Assembly: GCA_900767685.1 (NCBI GenBank)
Contig: CAAGAB010000311.1
Location: 1 to 64,000, forward strand
Origin: an uncultured Coprococcus sp.
GTDB taxonomy: Bacteria > Bacillota_A > Clostridia > Lachnospirales > Lachnospiraceae
Reading direction: 5' to 3'
DNA: 64,000 nucleotides
The translations under genes and the position numbers were made by a program. A model generated the notes under the pieces. That model made no database searches. It worked only from the letters and a program-made list of their open reading frames with translations, and was not told where the DNA came from. Shown piece by piece: positions 18,333 to 26,592 of the stretch (the first letter of the stretch is position 1; each line of letters starts with the position of its first letter).

Positions 18333-20879
18333 TTATTCTTCATCCGAATAACTCTCACCATCGTCTGTATATATACCTTCATCTGATGTGTCACCTGTAT
18401 ACGAGTCATCTCCTGATGTATCGTCAGTATACGAGCCATCCCCTGATGCATCATCTGTATATGAACCATCCCCTGATGTATCGTCTGATGCATCGTCAGT
18501 ATATGAGCCATCCCCTGACGTATCGTCTGATGCATCGTCAGTATATGAGCCATCCCCTGATGCATCATCTGTATACGAGCCGTCCCCTGACGCATCATCT
18601 GTATACGAACCATCCCCTGATGCATCATCTGTATACGAGCCGTCTCCTGACGTGTCGTCCAAAGCTGCCTCTGTATCGGCTTCGGTATCACTCTCTGTAT
18701 CCGTCACATCCTCTGTAGCCGCATCAGTCTCCGTTGTGGCTGGCAACGCTTCCTCTGTTCCATCGTATGCCACATCATCAGAATTAGTCGCATATACATT
18801 GAGATATGGAAGCAGGTCTTCCATAACCTGACTAAACAATTTAGCACCTGCACCAGAGCCTTCCTGATCCTCCAGATTTGGTTCATCAACTACGACATAC
18901 AACATTATCTGTGGATCTTCAACAGGTGTAAATCCTATAAATGATAATACATAATTGCCGTTTCCTCTTGGCAGCTTCTCCGCTGTACCGGTCTTACCAC
19001 CGATTGTATATCCCTCTACGCCTGCTGCATATCCTGTTCCTTCTTCTACTACCGCCTGCAGATAAGATCTGAGATAATCCGAAACCTCTTTTGATATAGT
19101 TTTTCTCACTAGTACCGGCTCTATATCCTGTACAACATTTCCATCGTCATCCAGAAGTCTCTTAACCACATGAGGCACATAATAATTTCCCCCATTTATT
19201 ACCGAACAGAATCCGGCAGCCATCTGTATCATGGATGTTGTAACTCCCTGTCCAAACGATGACGTTGCTAACTCCATCGGATGAAGATTCTTCGCGCTAT
19301 ACTTTATTCCCGTAGTCTCACCCTGAAGGTCTATTCCTGTCTTTGATCCTATATTGAATATCTCCTGATATTTGTCAAATGTCTCCGCTCCCTCTTTCTC
19401 TGCTATCTGCATCAGGGCATCGTTACAGGAAACCGCAAGAGCTCTCTTGACATCCACCGTTCCGTGACCGGCTCTGTAACTACAATATACAGGGGACTCG
19501 CCTTCTACCGGAGTCTGCGATCCATCACAATAAAACTCATCTCCATCAGATATGACATTATCTTCCATAGCTCCAGCGATTGTAAATGCTTTATATGTCG
19601 AACCTGGCTCAAGTACATCACTTATACAATAGTTCTGCCAGAGATAGTTAAGCGCCTCACTCTTCTGATCTTCCGTCAAACTGCCTATTGTATCCTTGAA
19701 TTCCTGGTCTGTCATAGCAGCAAAATCATAATCAACCTTTTCAGTCTTCACATTCTTTTTTTCTTCTGTGGTCTGACCATCCTCTGACGATGCTTCTCCA
19801 TCCTCCCCGGTTGACTGCTCCGTGGTCTCGGTAGTACTCTCCGCCTTTTTCTCAGCATCTTCCTCCGCCTTTTTCTTATTCTCAGAGTCATCCAGATACA
19901 CACCTTCCGTGGACTGTTCAGAGGACTTTTCTACTGATATAAGACTATCAGCTGCCTCGTCCGCCCCTTCCACCTCAACTTCCTGGGTAATAGGCACTAT
20001 CTGATCTTTCAAAGCCTGCAGATTTGATGCATCATTTGGATCATACACACGGGAGCTTGCCATTCCAAGTACCTCGCCATTGTTTGGATCCATAGCGATG
20101 ATACCAATCTGTTTTGCTCCTGTATTCTGCATATATTCAGAGATATTATCCTCGATTATTTTCTGGATATTCATATCAATTGTTGAAACCACGGTCTCGC
20201 CATTTTCTGCCGGAACGGTCTCCGATGCGATTCCATCATTTCCTGACATGTAACTGTACGACTTTCCATCAACGCCATTAAGTTCATCATTATAATATCC
20301 CTCTATTCCATACTGTCCCACATTTCCGGCAACAGTATAGCCGAGCAGATGACATGCTAATGTTCCATTTGGATAATTTCTTTTATATTTTGTCTCGAAA
20401 TATACTCCAACTACATTATCCCCATCCTTCGTCTTGCAATAATTCTCAAAATCTCTCACCTGATCATACTTGAGATCCTGCAGTATATTCTGGTAATATC
20501 CATACTCACCTGTTATCGCCAGTTTCTCGTCAAGCACAGTCTCCGATATATCAAAGAACTTGAGAAGTGCAGCCCTTGTAGCTGTCTGATATTCCGGCTT
20601 CAATCTTATATTATTTGGCTCGATTATCAAGCTGTAAGTCTTCTCGCTGTTTGCCAGAACATTTCCATTTCTGTCCAGTATCTCTCCTCTTTCATATGGG
20701 ATCGTGGACGACTCATAATTTTCCTGCAGAACGACAGCCTCTGAATATTCTTTTCCATTCTTTATATTTATCTGCAGCACTCTAAAAGTAAATATAACCA
20801 TTGCAACGATAATAACCCCAACAGCTAATTTACTTTTTTTCCTCATTCCTTCCAAAAATGATTTTGATCTAGCTGACAT
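18333..20879 (-). CDS. Class B penicillin-binding protein with acidic repeat C-terminus
   Basis: An 848-residue class B PBP: membrane helix about 16-33, dimer domain with RGEILDRNGNVLANS, transpeptidase motifs LEPGSTYK (SxxK), VSCNDAL (SxN) and GGKTGTAEK (canonical KTG). Two low-complexity parts stand out: a Glu/Ser/Thr-rich insert of about 75 residues (about 300-380) and a C-terminal tail (about 690-848) of repeats such as DASGDGSYTD that should lie outside the membrane. Its position after ftsL favours the FtsI (septal) role. The gene starts about 50 bases after a terminator that overlaps the ftsL stop and has GAGGTGG as ribosome site. No PASTA domains, unlike Bacillus SpoVD. Confidence 0.92.
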   Translation of the reverse strand: MSARSKSFLEGMRKKSKLAVGVIIVAMVIFTFRVLQINIKNGKEYSEAVVLQENYESSTIPYERGEILDRNGNVLANSEKTYSLIIEPNNIRLKPEYQTATRAALLKFFDISETVLDEKLAITGEYGYYQNILQDLKYDQVRDFENYCKTKDGDNVVGVYFETKYKRNYPNGTLACHLLGYTVAGNVGQYGIEGYYNDELNGVDGKSYSYMSGNDGIASETVPAENGETVVSTIDMNIQKIIEDNISEYMQNTGAKQIGIIAMDPNNGEVLGMASSRVYDPNDASNLQALKDQIVPITQEVEVEGADEAADSLISVEKSSEQSTEGVYLDDSENKKKAEEDAEKKAESTTETTEQSTGEDGEASSEDGQTTEEKKNVKTEKVDYDFAAMTDQEFKDTIGSLTEDQKSEALNYLWQNYCISDVLEPGSTYKAFTIAGAMEDNVISDGDEFYCDGSQTPVEGESPVYCSYRAGHGTVDVKRALAVSCNDALMQIAEKEGAETFDKYQEIFNIGSKTGIDLQGETTGIKYSAKNLHPMELATSSFGQGVTTSMIQMAAGFCSVINGGNYYVPHVVKRLLDDDGNVVQDIEPVLVRKTISKEVSDYLRSYLQAVVEEGTGYAAGVEGYTIGGKTGTAEKLPRGNGNYVLSFIGFTPVEDPQIMLYVVVDEPNLEDQEGSGAGAKLFSQVMEDLLPYLNVYATNSDDVAYDGTEEALPATTETDAATEDVTDTESDTEADTEAALDDTSGDGSYTDDASGDGSYTDDASGDGSYTDDASGDGSYTDDASDDTSGDGSYTDDASDDTSGDGSYTDDASGDGSYTDDTSGDDSYTGDTSDEGIYTDDGESYSDEE
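18384..18655. repeat. Tandem repeats encoding the acidic tail of the larger PBP
   Basis: Repeats of 30 bp (and 39-bp variants) encode DASGDGSYTD-like units, about eight copies, all multiples of 3 bp. Units differ mainly in third-codon positions. Copy number could vary between strains without frame loss. Confidence 0.85.
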
Positions 20880-20922
20880 GTAATCCTACCACCTCTTTCT
20901 CAAAAATTTCTCAAAAAATTAT

Positions 20923-20946
20923 CCCTGAGGTTACTTGACCTCAGGG
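20923..20946 (-). terminator. Intrinsic terminator overlapping the ftsL stop codon
   Basis: Perfect 9-bp stem CCCTGAGGT / ACCTCAGGG, 6-base loop, followed on the minus strand by ATAATTTTTTGAG. The stem contains the ftsL stop codon (TAA at 20931-20933), so translating ribosomes may influence folding. It lies inside the dcw cluster, before the larger PBP gene. Confidence 0.75.
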
Positions 20947-21503
20947 ACATCCTTGTATTGTATTACATAATCATCACTATTCTGGGAATAGTATAAAGTT
21001 TGTCCCGGCTTTGAATATACCATGCCGAGTTTAGTTGTTGCAATATCATATATCTCATTCAAGTCGACCATCGAATCCAGACCTGCGCTGTATCCTGTGT
21101 TCTCATCCAGCTGGGCTGCTACCTGTTCTTTCAGATCAGCCACCGTATTCTTTGCAACTCTCACATCTGATATAAGTTTTAACAGATAACAGCAAAGTGC
21201 AACCGCAACCACTATAGCAGCCACCATCCCAACCGTATATCTGATCTGTGCATTTGTAACCGCCTTTGTCTCAGCTTTCTTTGCCGCCAATCTTCTACGG
21301 TTATCCTCAGTCAAATGTGAATCTGGTCTTCTCCGTCTCTCCGGCTGTGGAGCTCTAGCTGGAGCTGCCGATCCGCCAACGTATGTCTCGTCACGTCCGG
21401 TGCTTCTATTTTCATGTCTACCATCATGTCTGTGCCTTGTCCTGTCTGTATAATTCAATTGTCTCGCAGAACTACCTTCAGTGTAGTATTTTCTATCTGC
21501 CAT
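20931..21503 (-). CDS. ftsL: FtsL-like division protein
   Basis: A 190-residue bitopic protein: hydrophilic, basic N-terminal 80 residues, one membrane helix (about 88-108, TVGMVAAIVVAVALCCYLL), then a short coiled-coil (ISDVRVAKNTVADLKEQVAA) and a C-terminal end DLNEIYDIATTKLGMVY, which matches the FtsL pattern. Sequence conservation in FtsL is low, so identity rests on architecture and on its place between rsmH and the PBP genes. It would form the septal FtsQLB (DivIB-FtsL-DivIC) complex with ftsQ of this cluster. The N-terminal cytoplasmic part is longer than in Bacillus FtsL. Confidence 0.85.
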   Translation of the reverse strand: MADRKYYTEGSSARQLNYTDRTRHRHDGRHENRSTGRDETYVGGSAAPARAPQPERRRRPDSHLTEDNRRRLAAKKAETKAVTNAQIRYTVGMVAAIVVAVALCCYLLKLISDVRVAKNTVADLKEQVAAQLDENTGYSAGLDSMVDLNEIYDIATTKLGMVYSKPGQTLYYSQNSDDYVIQYKDVPEVK

Positions 21504-21533
21504 TACATATCGCCTCTTTCATTTATATATCTA

Positions 21534-22469
21534 TCAAACAGCTTCAAACACCCTGAGTTTTGAGCTTTTTGATCTTGAATTCTCTGTAAGCTCCCTCTCA
21601 CCCGGTATGATCGGTTTTCTCGTTATAACCCTGCCGAGTGGTTTCCTGCCACATGTACACACCGGAAAATTCGGTGGACATATACATGGATTTTCATTTT
21701 TTCTAAATGCAAGTTTCACTATCCTGTCCTCAAGGGAGTGAAACGTGATTATGCATAATCTTCCTCCCGGATTCAGACTGGCTATCATGCCGTCTATAGA
21801 ATCTCTCAGGACATCAAGTTCTCTGTTCAGTTCTATCCTTATAGCCTGAAATGTCTGTTTTGATGGATGTCCCTGGCCATTTCTCGCCTTTGCCGGAATA
21901 GAACCACGGATTATATCATTGAGTTCCTCCGTAGTCTCTATCTCTTTTTTCTCCCGGTACTTGCAAATGTGATACGCAATACTCTTCGCATATCTCTCCT
22001 CACCGTAATCTTTGAGTATCCTAAAAAGCTCTGTCTCTGAATACTCATTGACAATGTTCTTCGCCGTCTTAGCCTGACGGTTGTCCATCCTCATATCCAG
22101 TGGAGCATCAACTCGATATGTGAATCCTCTATCCGCATTATCGAGCTGATATGAGGAAACTCCCAGATCAAGGAGTATCCCGTCCACCTTCTTTATGTCC
22201 AGTTCGTCCAAAATTCTTCTGAAATTCTGATAGTTGTCCCTCACTATAGTCACTTTGTCTCCGTAAGGTTCCAGCCGCTTAGTTGCAGCAGCTATGGCAT
22301 CCTCGTCCTGATCGATGCCTATAAGCCTGCCCCCTTCTCCAAGTCTTTTGACGATCTGCTCTGAGTGTCCGGCACCTCCCAATGTGCCATCCACATAAAT
22401 GCCATCAGGCTTTATATTCAGATTATCTATGGTCTCCTCAAGCAAGACCGACTTGTGCGCAAATTCCAT
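21534..22469 (-). CDS. rsmH: 16S rRNA (cytosine-1402-N4)-methyltransferase
   Basis: About 311 residues, S-adenosylmethionine-dependent; methylates N4 of C1402 of 16S rRNA in the ribosomal P site. Begins [14 protein letters not shown], with the SAM-binding [35 protein letters not shown] and the end motif [11 protein letters not shown], all strongly diagnostic of RsmH (MraW). The ATG at 22469 is chosen over an in-frame TTG at 22475, as it matches the usual RsmH start. It follows mraZ by 20 bases and is part of the mraZ operon. Confidence 0.96.
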   Translation of the reverse strand: MEFAHKSVLLEETIDNLNIKPDGIYVDGTLGGAGHSEQIVKRLGEGGRLIGIDQDEDAIAAATKRLEPYGDKVTIVRDNYQNFRRILDELDIKKVDGILLDLGVSSYQLDNADRGFTYRVDAPLDMRMDNRQAKTAKNIVNEYSETELFRILKDYGEERYAKSIAYHICKYREKKEIETTEELNDIIRGSIPAKARNGQGHPSKQTFQAIRIELNRELDVLRDSIDGMIASLNPGGRLCIITFHSLEDRIVKLAFRKNENPCICPPNFPVCTCGRKPLGRVITRKPIIPGERELTENSRSKSSKLRVFEAV

Positions 22470-22489
22470 ACTCAACTACCATTCTTCTC

Positions 22490-22939
22490 TTAAAAACTAA
22501 AATCAAGTTCATCGAGCTTGTCCGCAAGCTCTGCCATGCTCTCGTCATCAGTAATGTTCTCGTCGCCTTCCCAGTTAACCTTACTCCAGATCTCAGCTTT
22601 CTCACCATTACCGATGATAACAACATCCTTGTCAATCTCTGCGTACTCTCTCTGTTTAGGGGAGAGAAGGATTCTTCCCTGTCCATCCGGTTCGCACTTG
22701 ACAGCACCTGAAAGGAAACGTCTCTTAAATGTTCTTGCCGTTCTGTTGGTCATAGGCAGCTTGTTCAGTTTTTCAACAAACTGTTCCCACTCATCCATGC
22801 TGTACACGTAAAGACATTTATCAATTCCCTTTGTCACCATAAATGACTCGCCTAGCTCTGCGCGGAGTTTGAGAGGCATGATCAGTCTTCCTTTTGCATC
22901 AAGCTTATGTTCATATTCACCTGATAAGCATCTGGACAT
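22490..22939 (-). CDS. mraZ: Transcriptional regulator MraZ
   Basis: A 149-residue protein with two SpoVT/AbrB-like repeats: GEYEHKLDAKGRLIMPLKLR (about 7-26) and the second around GAVKCEPDGQGRILLSPKQR (about 78-97). MraZ forms rings that bind direct repeats in its own promoter and control the dcw operon. The C-terminus has an extra acidic tail of about 20 residues (DDESMAELADKLDELDF). Strong ribosome site AGGAGGAG before ATG. It heads the cluster and its upstream region carries five matching boxes. Confidence 0.96.
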   Translation of the reverse strand: MSRCLSGEYEHKLDAKGRLIMPLKLRAELGESFMVTKGIDKCLYVYSMDEWEQFVEKLNKLPMTNRTARTFKRRFLSGAVKCEPDGQGRILLSPKQREYAEIDKDVVIIGNGEKAEIWSKVNWEGDENITDDESMAELADKLDELDFSF

Positions 22940-22974
22940 TCAGATCTCCTCCTTCTCGTCAGTTTCTAGTTTCA

Positions 22975-23049
22975 CCACTTTTCACCACACAGTTTCACTA
23001 CGGCGCCACTTGTAACCACTATTCTATACTATTGCCCCTCAAAATGCAA
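22975..23049 (-). promoter_or_regulatory. dcw promoter with five MraZ-type direct repeats
   Basis: Minus strand: -35 TTGCAT (23044-23049), 17 bases, -10 TAGAAT (23021-23026). Directly downstream lie five short repeats, AGTGG or close variants (AGTGA, TGTGG), with plus-strand starts at 22975, 22985, 22995, 23006 and 23016, spaced 10-11 bp, one helical turn. MraZ of E. coli and Mycoplasma binds such spaced GTGG/TGGG-type boxes, so autorepression of the cluster is likely. Confidence 0.7.
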
Positions 23050-23083
23050 CCCCGTTATACAAAAAAACTACGCTTGAAATCGC

Positions 23084-23134
23084 AAAAAAGCCTGTAGATT
23101 CAACACTTTTTTGTGTTAAACCTACAGGCTTTTT
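23084..23134 (-). terminator. Intrinsic terminator downstream of lgt
   Basis: Stem AAAAAGCCTGTAG / CTACAGGCTTTTT (13 bp) with an inner AACAC/GTGTT pair; GGCTTTTTTGCG on the minus strand. It lies 144 bases past the lgt stop and directly upstream of the mraZ promoter. The intervening 23135-23277 region shows no gene. Confidence 0.8.
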
Positions 23135-23277
23135 ACTGGTGGGGACAAATCCCATTTTTTTACCACTATGTGGGGGATTCGCCCTCTTATATGTCATTTT
23201 CTAATATATATTCGATTATGATCGTTTTACATATGAGTAAAATCAGCATCAACAACCTTCAATTCCAAAGATTTTTA

Positions 23278-24366
23278 TTATTTTTTCGTGTTTTCTCCGC
23301 TTTTTTCGTGGGGTTCCGGTTTTTCTGTTCCACCAGTCTCCACCGATTGACTCTCAGCTTCACTGTCATCCACCGACTGCTCCTTGGCACCACCAGTCTC
23401 CACCGGCTGACTCCCAGCTCCACTCATCTCCACTGCAGACCAACCCTTCTTTGCACACTTTACATAGTTTATTACAAGCAGGATAACCGCCACCATGAAG
23501 CAGACAAGTGCAAGCGCCTGAGATACTTTGATTCCAGTGCTGCCTATCATCAGAGAATCACTTCTGAGTCCCTCAATGATGAATCTTCCAAGACCATAAC
23601 CTCCCACATATATAAGAGCAAACTCTCCTTTGAATTTCTTGTGCTTTCTATATATAAATAAGAACACAAGCAGCATCAGATTCCACAGAGACTCGTACAG
23701 GAATGTAGGGTGAACTGTGATGCAATCCATACCGTCTATGTTCACAACATTGTCAAGCATCTTCTGGGTGATCACTCCGGTTCTCTCCAGATAGTCAAGA
23801 TTTCCTTCTGATCTGTAATAATCAAGCGGGATCGCCATGGCCATCTTACTGTTCGTATATGCGCCAAATGCTTCTCTGTTGAAGAAGTTTCCAAATCTTC
23901 CAAGTATCTGTCCGATAAGTATTCCAAACGTGGCTGTATCAGCCATGAGAACAAAATTAACTTTTTTCACTTTACAGAAGATGATAGCCGTGATGATTCC
24001 GGCTATAATTCCTCCGTATATGGCAAGACCGCCACCTCGAATGTTGAGCATCGCCTTGATGGTTGCCCCCACATCACCCTTCACAATATATTGGTCAAGC
24101 CTGAACAATATATAGTAAAGTCTTGCGCCAAGTATCGCCGGGATTATGAGTATCAGTATGAAATCCAGATACATCTCCGGATTCTGCCCCGTTCTCTTCG
24201 CCTCTTTCGTGACAAGCACATACGCCAGCAGAAAACCTATCATGATGATGATCCCGTAGAATCTTATCTCAAAGCTTCCTATACTGATATGGTCGCCTAT
24301 GTTTCTGAGGGTTATCCCAAGATTCGGAAAAATTATGTTTCTAAAATATTCTGATATCTGAGTCAT
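23278..24366 (-). CDS. lgt: Prolipoprotein diacylglyceryl transferase
   Basis: A 362-residue polytopic membrane enzyme that moves diacylglycerol to the lipobox cysteine of prelipoproteins. Typical segments: FYGIIIMIGFLLAYVL near 33-48, RGGGLAIYGGIIAGI (about 109-123), and the Lgt signature GQILGRFGNFFNREAFG (about 152-168), then TFLYESLWNLMLLVFLF. After about residue 300 comes an unusual hydrophilic Glu/Ser/Thr-rich tail (VETGG, AESQS) of about 50 residues not needed in the family. It lies 44 bases after ychF and is probably co-transcribed with it. Confidence 0.95.
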   Translation of the reverse strand: MTQISEYFRNIIFPNLGITLRNIGDHISIGSFEIRFYGIIIMIGFLLAYVLVTKEAKRTGQNPEMYLDFILILIIPAILGARLYYILFRLDQYIVKGDVGATIKAMLNIRGGGLAIYGGIIAGIITAIIFCKVKKVNFVLMADTATFGILIGQILGRFGNFFNREAFGAYTNSKMAMAIPLDYYRSEGNLDYLERTGVITQKMLDNVVNIDGMDCITVHPTFLYESLWNLMLLVFLFIYRKHKKFKGEFALIYVGGYGLGRFIIEGLRSDSLMIGSTGIKVSQALALVCFMVAVILLVINYVKCAKKGWSAVEMSGAGSQPVETGGAKEQSVDDSEAESQSVETGGTEKPEPHEKSGENTKK

Positions 24367-24410
24367 ATCATTACATCCTCCTTTATTCCGTATGTAACCA
24401 CATGACTTCT

Positions 24411-25508
24411 CTATACATTAAACTTGAAGAGAATCACATCTCCATCCTCAACCACATATTCCTTGCCTTCCTGTCTCACAAGGCCCTTCTCCTTTGCAGC
24501 AAGCATGCTTCCGCAGTCCATGAGATCCTTGTAGCTTACGACCTCAGCCTTGATAAATCCTCTCTCAAAGTCTGAGTGTATCTTGCCAGCTGCTCCAGGT
24601 GCCTTCGTTCCCTTCTTGATGGTCCATGCCCTTGACTCTGTCTCTCCGGCTGTCAGATAACTGATAAGACCAAGAAGTGAGTAGCTTGCCTTGATAAGCT
24701 TGTCAAGACCAGACTCCTTAACTCCAAGATCCTCGAGGAACATCTTCTTCTCCTCATCATCGAGCTCTGCCAGCTCCTGCTCTATCTGTGCACATACTAC
24801 AAATACCTCTGCGTCAAAGTCCTTTGCGTATTCCTTTACCTTCTGTACATTTTCATTCGATGCGCCGTCATCTGCTATGTCGTCCTCGCCTACATTTGCA
24901 GCAAATATTACAGGCTTCCATGTAAGAAGGTTGTACTCCTCTATCCATGCCTGCTCGTCCTCATCTGTAACCTCAAGTGTCTTTGCAAGTTTTCCATCCT
25001 CAAGGTGAGCCTTGATCCTCTGCTGGAAGTCAAGCTCCTTCGCAAGCATCTTGTCATTTCTCGCACCTCTGATCGTCTTGGCAATTCTTCTGTCAAGCAC
25101 CTCGATATCTGAGAAGATCAGCTCCAGATTGATAGTCTCGATATCTCTGATTGGATCTACGGAACCGTCAACGTGGATAACATTCGTATCCTCAAAGCAT
25201 CTTACAACGTGAACGATGGCATCAACCTCTCTGATATTTGCAAGGAACTGGTTTCCAAGTCCTTCACCCTTTGACGCTCCCTTTACAAGACCAGCGATAT
25301 CTACAAATTCTATAACAGCAGGTGTTGTCTTTGCAGAGTTATACATCTCTGTGAGCTTGTCCAGTCTCTCGTCCGGTACCGCAACGATACCTACGTTTGG
25401 ATCTATTGTACAGAACGGATAGTTAGCTGATTCCGCTCCTGCCTTTGTAAGTGAATTGAAAAGTGTACTCTTTCCCACGTTTGGGAGTCCTACGATTCCT
25501 AATTTCAT
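24411..25508 (-). CDS. ychF: Redox-regulated ATPase YchF (Obg family)
   Basis: A 365-residue P-loop protein of normal length: G1 GLPNVGKSTLFNSLTKAG (about 6-23), switch region YPFCTIDPNVGIV, G3 DIAGLVKGASKGEGLGNQFL (about 68-87), and C-terminal TGS-like domain with SRAWTIKKGTKAPGAAGKIHSDFERGF (only its start is quoted: SRAWTIKKGTKA). YchF hydrolyses ATP, binds ribosomes and affects stress and redox responses. The ATG at 25508 follows AAAGGAAAA. It begins the short ychF-lgt unit. Confidence 0.95.
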   Translation of the reverse strand: MKLGIVGLPNVGKSTLFNSLTKAGAESANYPFCTIDPNVGIVAVPDERLDKLTEMYNSAKTTPAVIEFVDIAGLVKGASKGEGLGNQFLANIREVDAIVHVVRCFEDTNVIHVDGSVDPIRDIETINLELIFSDIEVLDRRIAKTIRGARNDKMLAKELDFQQRIKAHLEDGKLAKTLEVTDEDEQAWIEEYNLLTWKPVIFAANVGEDDIADDGASNENVQKVKEYAKDFDAEVFVVCAQIEQELAELDDEEKKMFLEDLGVKESGLDKLIKASYSLLGLISYLTAGETESRAWTIKKGTKAPGAAGKIHSDFERGFIKAEVVSYKDLMDCGSMLAAKEKGLVRQEGKEYVVEDGDVILFKFNV

Positions 25509-25700
25509 TTTTTCTATTTTCCTTTCTTAAAGCCTTGATTTTGCTTGATATTCTGGCTTTGCTGATTATCTGGTGTACCATTTAGTGTACCATCTGTTTT
25601 CAGGGTGCAAAAAGCCCCCAATAGCACGGTAATTGTACTACACCCGTGGCTTAATTTCAATGTTTATAATTGTAACGAGCATCCCAAGTTAGTTTGCTTT
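25509..25700. other. Intergenic stretch upstream of ychF without a clear gene
   Basis: I see no gene here. A 10-bp direct duplication GTGTACCAT recurs at 12-bp spacing near 25570-25590, and CACGG/CCGTG form a loose hairpin near 25625-25650. Short open frames on the minus strand do not resemble a protein I can name. Confidence 0.4.
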
Positions 25701-25832
25701 TTATTTCTCTCCTGCCACAAATGTCTGTCTACTGGTGTATCCATCCTTCTTGAAGTTCGAAAACAGCGCCCTGAAACCGCATAAATACTGTTTTTTATAC
25801 GTTTTGTATACTTTTATTAAGCTTTTATGAAA
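25701..25832 (-). pseudogene. Possible C-terminal gene fragment, unidentified
   Basis: A 43-codon open frame ending in TAA, bounded upstream by an in-frame TAA and without a start. It ends in RALFSNFKKDGYTSRQTFVA, which looks like real protein, but I do not recognise the family. Its upstream end coincides with the predicted toxin promoter region. It fits a patch of decayed genes between ychF and padR. Confidence 0.3.
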
Positions 25833-25939
25833 TTATACTAGTATCACTTGCATTCTATCATCTAAACATTTATTCTCAATAAATCAGCCGAGGGGTGTTA
25901 CACCATATTCGTTCGAGTCTTGGAAGGGAGTGGTGTCTT

Positions 25940-26017
25940 ATGAGTACATATGAAGAATTCATGGTTATATTAACCGTTGCGATACTTATTGTTACTATTC
26001 TAAACCATAGAAAATAA
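25940..26017 (+). CDS. Small hydrophobic type I toxin (holin-like, TxpA/BsrG-type)
   Basis: A 25-residue peptide MSTYEEFMVILTVAILIVTI followed by LNHRK: short polar start, one membrane helix (about 7-20) and a basic end. This is the pattern of the Firmicutes putative holin-like toxins (Hol_Tox family, related to TxpA, BsrG and YonT). Ribosome site GGGAG lies 10 bases before the ATG; a -10 TATACT is at 25834-25839 with a weak -35. The stop codon touches a perfect 13-bp terminator and a consensus promoter points back at its 3' end from the minus strand. Such peptides disturb the membrane when antisense RNA is lost. It is too short for ordinary gene callers. Confidence 0.75.
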   Translation: MSTYEEFMVILTVAILIVTILNHRK

Positions 26018-26111
26018 GAAAACACCTCAGCCTGCAAGCGTAAGAGGTGTTTTCTTATAATATTATGTTTGCCGGACGGATAGGTCGTATCTATCGCTCG
26101 GCTGTCTTGTT
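26008..26111 (-). ncRNA. Predicted antisense antitoxin RNA
   Basis: Predicted from the consensus promoter at 26118-26145 (start near 26111) and the bidirectional terminator. The RNA of about 100 bases would pair with the 3' end of the toxin mRNA for about 50 bases, as RatA does with txpA and SR4 with bsrG. No open frame is needed to explain it. The ends are estimates. Confidence 0.6.
26016..26056. terminator. Bidirectional terminator of toxin mRNA and antisense RNA
   Basis: Perfect 13-bp stem AAGAAAACACCTC / GAGGTGTTTTCTT, 15-base loop. Plus direction continues TATAATATT; minus direction reads GTGTTTTCTTATTTTC. It begins in the toxin stop codon and could end both convergent RNAs. Confidence 0.8.
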
Positions 26112-26338
26112 AAATACATTATACAATATATAAAGTATTTGTCAAAGGAAAATCGAACGATATAGTCTTCAACTTCCAACCAAAACCACAACAGCCAGCC
26201 GGGTATTTCCTCCAGCTGGCTGCTACATTTTATCAATTCAGGTATTTCTCCATCACCATATGAACCGCTCCTGTCATCTATCAGTGAATAAGCCTCATCT
26301 ATGAACAAGCATCCTGACTTTTTACAGGATGCCCCGTG
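26063..26338 (-). pseudogene. Fragment of an AAA+ ATPase (CbxX/SpoVK-like Walker B segment)
   Basis: The frame contains CLFIDEAYSLIDDRSGSYGD, which matches the Walker B region of CbxX/CfqX- and SpoVK-type AAA+ ATPases. The usual next segment (pore and sensor 1) is missing; the sequence turns into unrelated residues, and an in-frame stop lies just upstream. Only about 25 codons are family-like, so this is a remnant. It overlaps the antisense promoter, so the toxin-antitoxin pair is inserted next to, or has survived in, decayed DNA. Confidence 0.55.
26118..26145 (-). promoter_or_regulatory. Consensus promoter of the antisense RNA
   Basis: Perfect -35 TTGACA (26140-26145) and perfect -10 TATAAT (26118-26123) with 16 bases between, on the minus strand, facing the toxin gene. 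It is the best sigma-70 match in this region. Confidence 0.8.
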
Positions 26339-26372
26339 TTACTTTCCCAATACCCTTTTTCTTATTTTATCA

Positions 26373-26516
26373 TTAGCCTTTCGCTGTGTTCCAGGTATAT
26401 CCTTCCTTATTTTCTTTAAATTTCGACTCCTTTAATATGTATCTGTCAACAGGAATGTGATAACGATCGCTGTCTACAAACTTCTCATAAAGATTTTCTA
26501 TAATCTGGTTGTCCAC
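26373..26516 (-). pseudogene. Short open frame, probable C-terminal gene remnant
   Basis: Forty-seven codons with protein-like composition (IENLYEKFVDSDRYHIPVDR region, ending YTWNTAKG), GTG as only start, no ribosome site, and an in-frame TGA just upstream. I do not recognise it. A REP-like palindrome lies 18 bases beyond its 5' end, suggesting the rest of the gene was lost at or near that element. Confidence 0.35.
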
Positions 26517-26533
26517 CCCTCATAATATTCTTT

Positions 26534-26566
26534 GGGGACGTTCCTTTTGTCACGAGGAGTGTCCCC
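26534..26566. repeat. REP-like palindrome, copy 1 (33 bp)
   Basis: Starts GGGGACGTTCCTTTTGTCAC and ends GAGTGTCCCC, giving GGGGAC/GTCCCC ends. A second 33-bp copy occurs at 38736-38768 in inverse orientation with 28 of 33 identical bases by eye. Such elements are spread by REP-associated (IS200/Y1) transposases in Firmicutes; no transposase is present here. Confidence 0.7.
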
Positions 26567-26592
26567 TGTATTAGTCGCGTAAGAATTTCTCT

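Noticed and set aside
18272..18831. Plus-strand frames rich in Tyr/Ser over the PBP tail
   Set aside because: Mirror frames of the DASGDGSYTD repeats.
25509..25660. Phage integrase C-terminus and attachment site next to ychF
   Set aside because: The duplicated GTGTACCAT is suggestive, but no recognisable integrase residues and no second att copy were found.
26305..26330. Terminator GCATCCTG/CAGGATGC
   Set aside because: No U-tract on either strand and it lies within the AAA+ fragment; probably chance or remnant.
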